Part shown: positions 20,425-30,623 of the stretch, piece by piece | Layout: each line of letters opens with the position of its first letter | Numbering within the stretch: the stretch's first letter is position 1 | Program-made: the position numbers and the translations under genes | The notes under the pieces: model-generated | Database searches by the model: none | The model's input: the letters and a program-made list of their open reading frames with translations, nothing else | Told to the model about the DNA's origin: nothing | From: Mesorhabditis belari | Taxonomy: Eukaryota > Nematoda > Chromadorea > Rhabditida > Rhabditidae | Direction: 5' to 3' | DNA: 64,000 nucleotides | NCBI GenBank assembly: GCA_958450365.1 | Contig: CAUEEP010000201.1 | Coordinates: 85,692 to 149,691 of the forward strand

Positions 20425-22070
20425 GGCTAACACAATAGACTTGTAATAAAAACATCTCAGTCCTTTTTTGCCGTTGGCAATTGAAGCTTTTTTGTGTTTT
20501 TCTCAGCACCTCGATTTTGACTATTTTAACTATCATTTTATGCAAAATAAAATTGCGCGTCGAATCATACCAAAATCAACTCAAAATATAATCAAAGGGG
20601 ACTGACAGATGTTTTCGTTAAAAGTCTAGTACCCAGTATCAAGCATTATTACTTGCTAGCATTCCCAATCTCGAATTTCCCAAAGTTCATTTTGTGTTCT
20701 TTGCTTTTCTTTTCTTTCCAAAAACCAACAACCATTAGCTCTATCCGGCTGCCAAATCAGCAGGTCATTGAGAAATCGGTTGTGTCACTATAGAAAGGCA
20801 AAGAGATGAGCGCTGTCAGGACATAAAGGATCCGGTTCTGGAATAATGGAAAAGAAAACCGCTAATCCATATTGGGAAAGGCTGGCGCTAATGCTATCAA
20901 ATGGATTCCTAGGGAATGAGTGTATATTTTCAACTGTTCAGCTGGAGAGGTTTCAAAGTCTTTTAAAGTCTTTTAAAGACAAAGCCAAAGTCAAGTACAA
21001 ACTTACAGACATGTATTTGTTAAAGATTTGAAGCTGATTTTTATTTGGTACCCGATTTGCATCGTTTTTTGCTGACTTGAACTTCCTGCTCAAAAAAGTA
21101 TTTGCTCAAGCTCGTGGAGTGAAAGTTATGATAACTCGGAGATCATTAAAAAATAGAGAAAGCCGTCTGAAAGAGTGACAAGAAAGCAAGTTCTAGTTCG
21201 TTTTTATGACTTTTAGTCCATTTCATTTCCACATCAGATCCCTAATTGCTAAACACCTTGCCGTATTTGTGAGAAAGGAAAGAAAAACGAGAAGAAACCC
21301 TTGCTTTGAGTGGTTTTCTATGGCTGATTCATGATTTCTTTGGGAGAGACTAACGCATTCGAATCGATAAACAGTTTTTGTTTGATCTTGGCTTTGAATC
21401 GGGCTTTGAACTTTCGGATCTCCACAGATTTACATACAGTCAAATGTCTCTAAAAACGACACCCCTCAAGACCGGGATCAGACTGACGTTATATGGAGGT
21501 GTCGTTATAGAGAACGCAATTTTATTTAGCATTAAATGATAGTCAAAATCGAAAGGTTGGTGTTGAGAAAAACACAGAAAAACCTTGAATTGCCAAGGGC
21601 AAAAAAGAACCGACAGATGTTTTCGTTACAAGTTTATTGTGTTAGCCGTGTAATTCGTGTAATTAATTTCCATGTAAAGTTGTTGGCTAAAGGCCTAAAC
21701 CCCGCCCATTATGAGTTGGACTTAACCTTTTGCCTCATAACTTTGCATGGATATTATATTTTGAGTTGATTTTGGTATCACGCGCAATTTCATTCTGCAT
21801 CGAATGATCGTCAAAGTAAAAGGGGTAGAGCTGAGAAAGAAACAAAAAAACCTTCAATTACCAACGGCAAAAAAGGACTGACAGATGTTTTCGTTAAAAG
21901 TCTAGTACCCAGTATCAAGCACTACTACTTGCCAGCATTCCAAATCTCAAATTTTCCACTCTTTCAGACGACTTTCTCTATTTTTTAATGATCTCCGAGT
22001 TATCAAAATAGTCAAAATCAAAGGGGTAGAACTGAGAAAAACACAATGAAATGAACAAGAACGGAAAAAA
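20425..22070. repeat. Cluster of dispersed repeats (GACTGACAGATGTTTTCGTT family) and a pogo-like end
   Basis: The block GACTGACAGATGTTTTCGTT plus AAAAGTCTAGTACCCAGTAT occurs near 20600 and 21876. A related inverted block with CAAAATCAACTCAAAATATA and its complement is at 20570 and 21750. GAAAGCCGTCTGAAAGAGTG near 21160 is inverted near 21957. At 21440-21530, CAGTCAAATGTCTCTAAAAA and GTGTCGTTATAGAGA look like pogo-type terminal sequences. No gene. Confidence 0.65.
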
Positions 22071-23227
22071 TGAAATTTTTCGCAAATTACGACGAGTACG
22101 AGCGTTTTACAACGCTTTAAAGCGCCAACCCTGGATTCTCTCGGAAAAACGTCGCAAGTGAATTCACTATTAAAGAAAAAACGAATGTCAAAATCCAAAC
22201 TTTGATTCGATTCTTTAACCAACCTTTCCTCATTCGTTGCATCTTCATGTGTGGTTTTCACCGTAACATAATTTGCATCATTTGAAAGAACATAAGAAAG
22301 CGGAAATAATTTGCCAGATCTCTTCACTAAAGCTTTACTTGCATCAATGGATACACTTTGGCCACCAGTGGAATCCCTTTTAAATGACCCTTGTAAACAA
22401 ACGCGTATGCTCCTGCTCCTAACTTCTCCTCGAAAATTTGCAGATCGTTTGAAGAGACTTCCCATTCGTCAATGATTCTTGAAACTTAAATTTTTTTTAC
22501 AATCTTTTGATTTATACCTATTCTGCTGTTTATTTTTCTTCGAGCCATAATCTCTCTCAAAACTAGTCGAATAGTCGTTGTTGGGTTTTCTCTGAAAGCT
22601 AGGCATTTCCAAATCTTTTCTTAGTTTACTTTTCCTCGAGCTTGAATCGTGAAACGCTCCGTCTCATCGTAAATCCTTTCTCGCAGTTGTTCTCCAACGT
22701 TTTTCGCCCAGTTGATGCAAAAAATTTTTGCAAAACTACTGACTCTTTGATTTTATGCATAAGCTGATTTCATAAACGAAGTCAGTGGCAACTGAAAAAA
22801 ATCTACTTTTATGTTTAATCACCCTTCTAATGGCTTCACAATGTAAAGCTTATCACCTCTTGATCTTATTGGATTTCAAACTTAAAAACTCCAGCTCTGA
22901 ATCTCACCCTCCAAAACCCGGACACCGTCTGCAATACCGTCTGCAACACGTGCACATGCAAACGATCGTCACAAAAAGAAAAAGAAACCAAGAGAAATCA
23001 ACACAATCCAAACAGCACCCATTTCTTTAGGTTTCGGAAGTGATGGAAGAGTGCTACCTAAACAAATTCCAATCTTTGAAAATAAACTGCTAGACCTACT
23101 TGGAGTGATTAAAAGATTCAGAGATTCGGTTAGAAGGGCTTACCAAGACCCAACCTAAGTCTAGATTTGCTATTGTGACAATCTGAACTGAATGACGGTC
23201 GTGGTGGATTCGGCGGTTGAGGAGTTA

Positions 23228-24500
23228 TTAGGTTGTTAACTCAAAAAGGGCGCTTTTTGCGTATGACTGTTTTAAAACTATAACAATTTATTTCAACAAC
23301 ATATAATTAAACAATGTAATCTCCGCGTTTGGTTTTGACATTCATCCATCTTTTTGGGAAGTTTCTTAAGTCCTTTCTCGAAAAAATCGGCATTTTTTGA
23401 AACCAAAAAGTCGTCGATAGCGTCCCGTACCTCAGGTTCGGTCTTGAAACTTTTTCCCCGTAAAAAGTTTTTCAATGAGAGAAAAAGATGAAAATCCGAC
23501 GGTGCAACGTCTGGGCTGTAAGGGGGATGATCCAAACGATTCCATCCCAGAGTATTTTGCACAAACTGAGTCAATTTTGTGGCACGATGTGGGCGAGCAT
23601 TGTCTTCGAGGAGATTGACTGGACCAATCCATTGTCCATTTGCGCGCATAGTCACCAATCCATTTTCAACTCTTTGCATATGACGAATATAAACGTCAGC
23701 GGTAAATGTTTGACCGATTGGGAGTTGCTGCCAAAACAATGGTCCTCGCGAACACCAGTACATACATAACATCTGTTTCTTCCAATGAACATCGCGTTTT
23801 GGGACCGCAGCTCCAGTTTGCCCAGGTTTCAACCATTGTTTTCGAACGACTCTTCCATCATAAAAGACCCAGCTTTGATCGTGTGTTACTATTGTATCCA
23901 ATGGAAGCCGTCCATGACGATATTTGCTCAAGAGGCGGCCGCACAGAAGAGCTCGTTTGGCTTTGATTGCTGGAGTCAGTCGGTGAGGAATTTGTTGTTG
24001 CTTTCTCCACTTGCGCCCGGTTTTTTTCAAATATTTCCACATGGTTACGTGCGAAAAAAGACCCGCATCAAGTTGTCGTGCCGTACCTTCAGGATTTTGC
24101 CGTAGTCGCTGCCAAAGAATACGAATCTTGTTGTGGCCTTCGCTTCCACTCTTCCTCTTCATGTTTGTTCGGCCATTCCGAAACTTTTGAAACCATTTTT
24201 GGGCTGTGCGAGTAGTCACAACTTTGAATCCATAAAAATCGTTGATTTTCCGAGCTGATTCGGGGCAGATTTGTGTTGTTGATAGCGATGGTGCAAATCC
24301 TTGTGCCATACTTCCGGGGTGGGTCGATTTGTTGTTGGCATTGCTCCCGAGAATGGAAAACTAAACCAAAATATTTGATTAAAAATTGTAAAAAGTTATT
24401 AGAAAAACAAGAAAAACAAAGCAAATCTTGAATGCGATCTTTGTAATTATTCCAAAAACCTTCATGCACAAAAAGCGCCCTTTTTGGGTTAACAACCTAA
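23228..24500 (-). mobile_element. Full-length mariner element with TA duplications
   Basis: The element is bounded by TA at 23226-23227 and 24501-24502. Its inverted ends read TTAGGTTGTTAACTCAAAAA (left) and, on the other strand, TTAGGTTGTTAACCCAAAAA, followed on both sides by GGGCGCTTTTTG. The length is 1273 bases, normal for mariner, and it carries one uninterrupted transposase ORF. The near-identical ends, clean TA sites and intact ORF suggest a young insertion. Confidence 0.95.
23293..24309 (-). CDS. Mariner transposase, apparently intact
   Basis: 338 codons. An N-terminal HTH region (residues 1 to about 110, including TAQKWFQKFRNGRTNMKRK) precedes the DDD catalytic core: Asp144 in THDQSW, Asp236 in LLEDNARPH and Asp272 in PYSPDVAPSDFHLF. 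The linker WxxK/RxQQIPHRL corresponds to the WVPHxL motif of mariners. By my count 35 residues separate the second and third Asp, one more than the canonical mariner spacing of 34. It cuts and pastes its own element at TA sites in the nucleus. It is transcribed in the same direction as the interrupted kinase gene. Confidence 0.95.
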   Translation of the reverse strand: MAQGFAPSLSTTQICPESARKINDFYGFKVVTTRTAQKWFQKFRNGRTNMKRKSGSEGHNKIRILWQRLRQNPEGTARQLDAGLFSHVTMWKYLKKTGRKWRKQQQIPHRLTPAIKAKRALLCGRLLSKYRHGRLPLDTIVTHDQSWVFYDGRVVRKQWLKPGQTGAAVPKRDVHWKKQMLCMYWCSRGPLFWQQLPIGQTFTADVYIRHMQRVENGLVTMRANGQWIGPVNLLEDNARPHRATKLTQFVQNTLGWNRLDHPPYSPDVAPSDFHLFLSLKNFLRGKSFKTEPEVRDAIDDFLVSKNADFFEKGLKKLPKKMDECQNQTRRLHCLIICC

Positions 24501-24886
24501 TACATTCTCATAGCCAACCAGAAAATTAGTCGTTGAATCAACGGATTTTTGAATCTCAATCTGTTGCCGTGAAGCCACAATGAAAAAGAAGATCAATAGA
24601 AACATCTCTTCAAATGAATGTTCTCTCGCTTCAACAATAAGTCGATTACCAGAGAAAGCTCTTGACCAAGCATAATCCGTGAGTTGAAAATAGGTTGATT
24701 CACGGCTCATATCACTTCATACTCGACTTTTCGAACCACCCTTTCAAACAATGACAAACTTGATCAACAAAGGATATAGCTTTTAAGGATCCTGAAAAAT
24801 AATCCGCTTGAACATGAAGTTTAAATTAAGATTTTATAGAGATCGAACTGTTAGCTATCAGATAAAGCACAAAAAATTTTATATTT

Positions 24887-27838
24887 TTATTTTTCAACAG
24901 GTCGAATGACATAAAGCTTTCGTTGTTGTACTTTCAACGCATTGGAATCTCCAATTCGTGATATGAATCGTTTTTTGAGACGCTGAAAACGAAACAATCT
25001 AATCATATCTCATCAATCTCATTCTTTTTCTATTCACTTACCTGATAAAGTTTAACGAAAAGATCTCGATAGTATTTTGTCACAAAAAGAACGATGAGAC
25101 AATTGCCGGAAGAATGCAAAGTGGCTATCATTAGTGCATTGGATAAAATTTTTTCTGAAAAGGAAACCGTATAAATAGAAGTTTTAAATACTTACTTGTT
25201 TGCTTATCTTGAACAAGTGTTGATAAAACTAATGTAATCCAAGGTAGAAAAGATATTGTCACCAAAAAGATCATCTGGATATTTTTAATGACACTTTTTT
25301 TACAATTAGTTTAAGTGATTGAAGGTTTTAACTAGGGAATTTTGTCAGGTCAATCTCGAGTTTTCCCATGAGCCTTGGCCCATCCGATAGAGTTTTCATC
25401 GGGGATTCTGAATCTGAAAACTCGAACTTGACTTGACAACCTAGTAAGATTATCGAATAGATCTGTGAACACAAAATCAGTCGGAATAACCTTTTTGAAA
25501 CCTAGAGACAAAGGTCCTAGATAAAATTTTCAAGAACGAATCAATGGTGAAAAATTCTATCGAATACAAATTAAATCAACTTCATCGCCTCAGTCCCGAC
25601 AGCCCGACTTCGCTGCAGGGATCGAAAAACTGGCTGCTCGTTGGCAAAAGAGTATTGATTCTAGCGGTTCTTATTTTGATTAATTTGATTTTTTTAAATA
25701 AAAATTTTTTCAATTGGAAATCATTAAGAAAAATGCAGTTATTTTCCGGAGTACCTAATAAATATCATCCGAGAATCCACTCATGTACCTGAACTAACGA
25801 AACTCGTAATAATTGTTGATGCATCGTTTGTATTTTGATACCCAGAGGAGGCCCGAGATGAGGAAGTTTGTATAAAAGAGTTACAATAACAATGACCCAA
25901 CTAAAAGCTTAACTTTGAGACGATTTAAGTTACTCCAGTATTACTTAACAAATAAGTTGAACGTATTTTTAGTTTAAAGTATGAGCTCGACACGGACTTT
26001 AATTTATTTAAAAGATCAACCTCATCGCAAAGACCAGGACAAATCCGCTCAATGCAAGTGACAGCGGAAAATTTGAATCGTTTATGAGAACAGAGAAATC
26101 AATTGAAGATTTGATCTAAGAATTGTTTAATTGTATTTTTCTTCTAAAATTTTTAATGGAAATAAAGTTACCCTATTATTTTCGTATATTTGATAAGGAA
26201 TCACCAAATAATCAAAGTAAAAGACGATTGTGATCACCAGAAGAAATACGCTCGTGTAAAAAAGCTAACAAAATTAACATTTTTCAGATTTGATTTCTTT
26301 TCATACAGAAAATATTCGTCGAACGCGAATTTTCCATTCTGGAGACGATATAGCGAGACATCGAAGAAAAAAGTTACACGAATGTAAAAGAAGATGAAAA
26401 ATAGAGAGAAAAAAATAAATGTGCTAGAATTTGCAGTTAATAAGAAACGATAACCATCTCATCTTACACCAAATATGAGAATCTCCGTTTGACTGAAATT
26501 TATTGAACTTGCTGAAATGATGGTGAAAAATGGGATAAAGACGGGGCGAGTGAAGGAGAAAGTAATCGTCATTGATAGGGAACATAGCTAAAATGAGATG
26601 TTAAAAGGGGTAACAGTCGAGGCTGATTCCAAGTGAGAAATTTTTATCGCCGATAACTATTATTTTGTTTTGTATTTGATGCTTTTTATACCAAAACTAG
26701 CAGAAACAAATCCGCTGATTGATTTCCTGCCAGATTCGGCAACATTTTGTTGATGAACATCTCCTGCTGCGGCAGACAGGTTTGAACGAGCCAACTGGCA
26801 AGCCACTCCCCTCGCAGAAAATTAGAATCATTTCTTTTTTGGACTTTTCTTTCAAGATGAGCGAGCAATGATGAAGCTATTGAAGATGATAAACTGACGT
26901 ACGTCATTGTTGAGTTAGCACAATTGGAAATTTTCCTGCAACATTGCTATATTTGCGGGAAAATTCAAGGAGCCCGAAGTAAAGGAAAGTCGAGAACAAT
27001 CAATTGGGCAAGAAATGGAATTTGCCGTAACGGCCGTAACTCGATGTTCATGTCAAAATGGTAAAAGGATTTGATGGTCGACACAGAAGTTTGTAGAAGG
27101 TACAGAAACTTGGTTGGCCAACCTTGCAATCACAGCAGCCGCGCAAGTCACACAAATTGGCCACCCTAATTTGGCCTCTTTCTTTTATGTTTTGAAAATG
27201 TCCTTTCGAAAATCGAACGGACATTTTCTTCGTTTTTCAAAACATCATGTATGGCCTGTATCTATCAGATAACAGGAGTTTTTAATTTAGACCGGAAATC
27301 CTGGATACAAACCACCAAAATAGACTTAAAATGTGATAGATTCTCATTGGAAGCTTGGCAAAGTGTTATTATCAATGCCCAATAAAATATTTAAGCTGTT
27401 CACCCAATTGGAACCAACAACCCTTTCTCCAGCGCCAGATTGACAGTCTTAGGCCACTCGACCATGCGTATAAAGGAGCTTTAGTAATGCCACTTTTTAC
27501 AAAAAACGGCCCCACTAACCCTCAGAACTAATTTGATGTTTCAAAATTAGATAAAATTTTCAGCCAAATCGGTCCAGGTTTCTAAAATCGCATAACAGAC
27601 AGACAGACAGATATAGTCCTCTCTCTTATAATAAGTAACGATCAAAACGATCATTTAGCTTAGAATCAACACAAAATTATCATTTACTTACAATGATCGC
27701 AATTTGAAGCATTCTGAACGTTTTAATATGATCTGGAGCTTTCACACAACTGAATATACCAATAGTGAGTGAGCAAATAAGGCCATCGATTGGAAGTGGA
27801 ATTAAATAAAGAGTCTCGAGAATTGAATATTCTGACAT
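24887..27838 (-). CDS. Seven-transmembrane chemoreceptor of the nematode Str/Srh superfamily
   Basis: Nine exons: 27838-27692, 26587-26468, 26423-26307, 26264-26172, 26115-26021, 25900-25789, 25274-25196, 25154-25042, 24982-24887. Every phase agrees; 972 bases, 323 aa. Hydrophobic spans follow the 7TM order: ICSLTIGIFSC, VFIPFFTIISAS, HIYFFLSIFHLLL, FLLVITIVFYFDYLVIP, FPLSLALSGFVLVFAM with WVIVIVTLLY, IFLVTISFLPWITLVL, ILSNALMIATLHSS. The motif KAPDHIKTFRMLQ after span 1, the Gln-rich third loop HQQLLRVSLVQ before IFLVTISFLPW, and LHSS...YYRD after span 7 are typical of this superfamily (srh/sri/str types; subfamily not decided). Likely acts as a G-protein-coupled odorant or taste receptor. 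Intron 1 (1.1 kb) shows no insertion I could define. It looks intact. Confidence 0.88.
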
Positions 27839-28603
27839 TTGAGTCTAATGGTGGGAAAAGACAGCCAAATCTGTTAGTGAACTCAAAAAGTAGAGTGGGC
27901 GAATTGGAAAAAAAAATGGAAACAGGTGTTTTTTGAGAGTCAGGAGACAGCTGTAAACTTTAAGAAATAGTTTCCAGCCTGTAATGAATATCTATTAAAC
28001 CATACTGTTTATAATACCCTAATTTTAGGATACGATCACCTATCATGATCCTGGTTACATCACTTATTGTTGTCAAGGTGAGTTTTGTAACTTCAAAAGT
28101 TTCCATTACTTTTTCTTTATCTTTTCGTTTTTATTTCTGCTTAATTTTTTAAAATTGGTTTATTATAAATAAGTATTATTTTATTTTTAAGTCAGATCAA
28201 TTTTTCAAAGATGCGTATTGATGCCTGATGGGATATAGCGGTACAGACCAATTTTTCGCATCTACAGCATATTGTAGTAATAAAAAATGACCTACCCCAT
28301 TCGTTAGAGCTAAATCTGTAATTAGTTTTTGATAAATCGTTGGATAAAACTGAATTCGAAGTCTTTATTCATAACTTTTTTCAATATATAATTAAATGCA
28401 AGCACCAAGATTGTTGAAAGATTTCTGATCATTTAAACAGTTTCGATCTTTACTTCTGTTTCTCGGGTCGGCTCAGAGCGATAATAGTTCTTACTAAATT
28501 TTTACAAATTCTTTGATGCTTATTTACCAAATTACCTGGAATGTAAATACCCGTAACATTCAGAATTATCTTCCATCTCTTTATAGAGACTTTGCCGAAT
28601 TTT
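27839..28603. other. Intergenic sequence with a short duplicated block
   Basis: A block of about 107 bases (28256-28362, TCTACAGCATATTGTAGTAA ... GATAAATCGTTGGATAAAAC) recurs at 45676-45780. On the plus strand near 28044, ATGATCCTGGTTACATCACT runs into a good donor (GTGAGT), but no further exons were found. Confidence 0.5.
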
Positions 28604-29512
28604 TTAAAACTCCGGCCGATCGTTTGGCTCTTCTTTCCAACAATCACCAATAATCGAGCTTCTAAACGTTTGATATTCACAAATTTCTAACTAGATTACA
28701 AGAGAGATGGAGCCGCTTCCGGGATTTCCAAAAGTTTCCCTGTTTTCAAATGTGGAAGCACTTCCTCTTGGTTTATTGAATGGAACGGAGTCTTGCCGAA
28801 TGAGTACATTTCATAAAGAAGAACGCCGAAAGACCAGCTGGAAGTTGGGATTAGTTAGAAGTTATTTAAAAAAAGATTAATGATTTGTGATCTTATGTTT
28901 TTTTGGTGAATTTCTAAAGTGTTGACTCGATTGAGGATGTTTGTTGGGAAAAATGGAACTCATTGGGAATATTAAAACTATTTTTGGGTAAACTGTGACT
29001 CACTGGGAATGCTCGAGACTAATCGTGAGTTTTTGAATAGCAGTTAGAATATTCGATTAGCGCAGGGATCATGGCCTTCTCAGGAACAGAGAGGATCAAT
29101 AAAAAAATCAATAGAAACGTAAACAATAAACGCTTCTAGTTGACTTCAAATCTTCAAATCTACAATAAAAAAAGCTGAGGGTACATTTGACTTTTTGGCT
29201 CCAGGATTAGCATTTGTTTGAGTGAAATTTGCAAATAAACTTTGCAATTAAATGCAAAGTTTATTGAGCTTGATTTACATTTAAAAACAGAAATGACTTA
29301 AAAGTCTAAATAAATTAGGAAATTTCCAAACTCTTTTTCTTCCTTTTACAATGCAATCATGGGAAACATTGATAAAAGTAGTCTGAAACGAATTTTGAAT
29401 TCATTTAAAGTTATGAAATTAATAAATCCTTAAGCAAAAAATCACTAACATATCGCTTTTTGTAGAAAACTGAGCGAATTCAATCGATTCCGGAGCCATC
29501 CATTTTATCTGC
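28604..29512 (-). pseudogene. C-lobe of a receptor tyrosine kinase (KIN-16-like fragment)
   Basis: Three exons with agreeing phases: 29512-29450 (IKWMAPESIEFAQFSTKSD), 28837-28700 (WSFGVLLYEMYSFGKTPF, then LKTGKLLEIPEAAP) and 28661-28604 (IIGDCWKEEPNDRPEF then TAA). These are kinase subdomains VIII (APE), IX (DxWSFG), X and XI (CW-P-DRP-F). No HRD or DFG exon was found to the right of 29513, where a different sequence begins. After the TAA the same frame stays open (KIRQSLYKEMEDN) up to a donor-like GTATTT, so the stop may be a recent nonsense mutation that removed the last helix. The Gly-loop half in this window (22339-22477) lies downstream in transcription order, so the two cannot simply be one gene. 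Confidence 0.7.
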
Positions 29513-29790
29513 CTGGAAAGCAATGGTTAAACCCATGCCTGCATCATCTGGGCATATCTTCTGAGCTGGCTTGACCTGATTTCCAGAGCCCGTATGCTAC
29601 GCTCCGGGAAAGTTTCCGACGGAAACTCTGCCGGAAAACTTTCCCCCCGCAGGAAATTCCCAAAAAAGCGTAGTAGCTGCCGGAAACTTTCCACCAGAAA
29701 TGAGGAGATCACGAGGAGATCAGATTATTCAAAAATACTTTTGAATTCCCTTGAAAGTCTGAGATCTGCCTGGAGCAATGGTTAAAAATG
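29513..29790. repeat. Segment flanked by a 20-base direct repeat next to the kinase fragment
   Basis: ATCTGCCTGGAAAGCAATGG (near 29508) and ATCTGCCTGGAGCAATGG (near 29762) bracket about 250 bases that contain the inverted motifs GGAAAGTTTCCGACGGAAAC and GGAAAACTTTCC. It lies where the upstream kinase exons would be expected. Confidence 0.5.
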
Positions 29791-29899
29791 AGCTTATTTT
29801 AAACGATGTTTTTCGAAAACGAAAAACTGTTCGTAGATTTGAAATATCTAAACGAAAAAACTCTTAACTCTTTTGGTTCTTGAGAAAATGATGCTTTTG

Positions 29900-30330
29900 T
29901 AGAGCACAACACTACAGGGTGTCTCAAAAATACCCGAACCAACCTCCGTTTGCCGCGCTTTGCTGTTAATGATCTAGATATTTTGAAGCAGAAAGTGCTG
30001 CCTCGGGCACAAAAGCACTTCAAAAACAAAAAAAAATTTGGTGCTTACAGCAGGTTGCAGCGACTGCCCACAAAGCCTTTTCCAGTGAAACAGTATTCTT
30101 GCAAGTATAAAATCCCCTTGGCCGTACTAATGACGATTATTTTTGGTGTAAACTCAAGTTCTGAATAAACGTTTGTTAATTGTTTTGCAGCAAGTTCTCG
30201 GTAACTTTGTACTAGTTTTTAAAAGAAGATTTAGGGCTATCGAATGGCTTTAATAGTTTAGTTTAGTTTTTAAATTTTCACTAACTTTCAATGGTTTAGA
30301 TCTTTCAATCAAAAGTAAAGTCTTTCATTT
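29900..30330. repeat. Repeat remnants upstream of the DUF19-like gene
   Basis: CAGGGTGTCTCAAAAATACC at 29917 has the look of a MITE end. From 30115 to 30290 the text (GTACTAATGACGATTATTTT ... AGGGCTATCGAATGGCTTTA) is a diverged copy of the foldback element at 761-2099. No gene. Confidence 0.55.
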
Positions 30331-30623
30331 ATCTACTAGTCAAAAAATTTCGGTTTTCCGGATTCGAACTGATTTTTTCACAAAGCCATTAAAAGCTTTA
30401 CTCATAAACACGTAGTGAAAAGTGGGGAAGAGGAAACAGGGTGTGTTTCGGCAGCCCTTCTGTGATTGCAAAAACCGTAAAAGGTGTCGTGAAATTTCGC
30501 CCAAAAAGCCCCACTGAAAGACGTTTTATGTTCAATTTATAGAATGATAAGCAAAGAGAAGTCATCGTTTTGTTGACCGAAAAATTCCTGTCTTCTACCG
30601 TCTTTTTCGGAATCGAAAAAGCT

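Larger units (their letters stand above)
22196..24605 (-). pseudogene. KIN-16-like receptor tyrosine kinase, exon 1 split by a mariner and C-lobe missing
   Basis: Exon 1 starts MFLLIFFFIVASRQQ (signal peptide) at 24605 and runs to a TA at 24501, where the mariner interrupts it; it resumes at 23225 in the same frame to a donor at 23155. Then: 23024-22908 (membrane span WFLFLFVTIVCMCTCC plus basic RRYCRR), 22744-22630, 22591-22518, and 22477-22339 (DEWEVSSNDLQIF, then the ATP loop LGAGAYAFVYKG). Phases agree throughout. DEWE before the Gly loop and the insert after KGHLKGIP are typical of the nematode KIN-16 family. The following stretch (22322-22196, VTVKTTHEDATNEER, with the beta-3 Lys and start of helix C) is in another frame, and no HRD, DFG or APE motif follows; repeats begin there. 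Inference: a dead gene, or one misassembled beyond 22200. Confidence 0.7.

Noticed and set aside
22785..23030. Plus ORF resembling a secreted peptide
   Set aside because: It begins at GTG rather than ATG and overlaps the membrane-span exon of the kinase on the other strand, which fits the phase chain.
23488..24215. Several ORFs of 80 to 106 codons on the plus strand
   Set aside because: They are shadows of the mariner transposase on the opposite strand.
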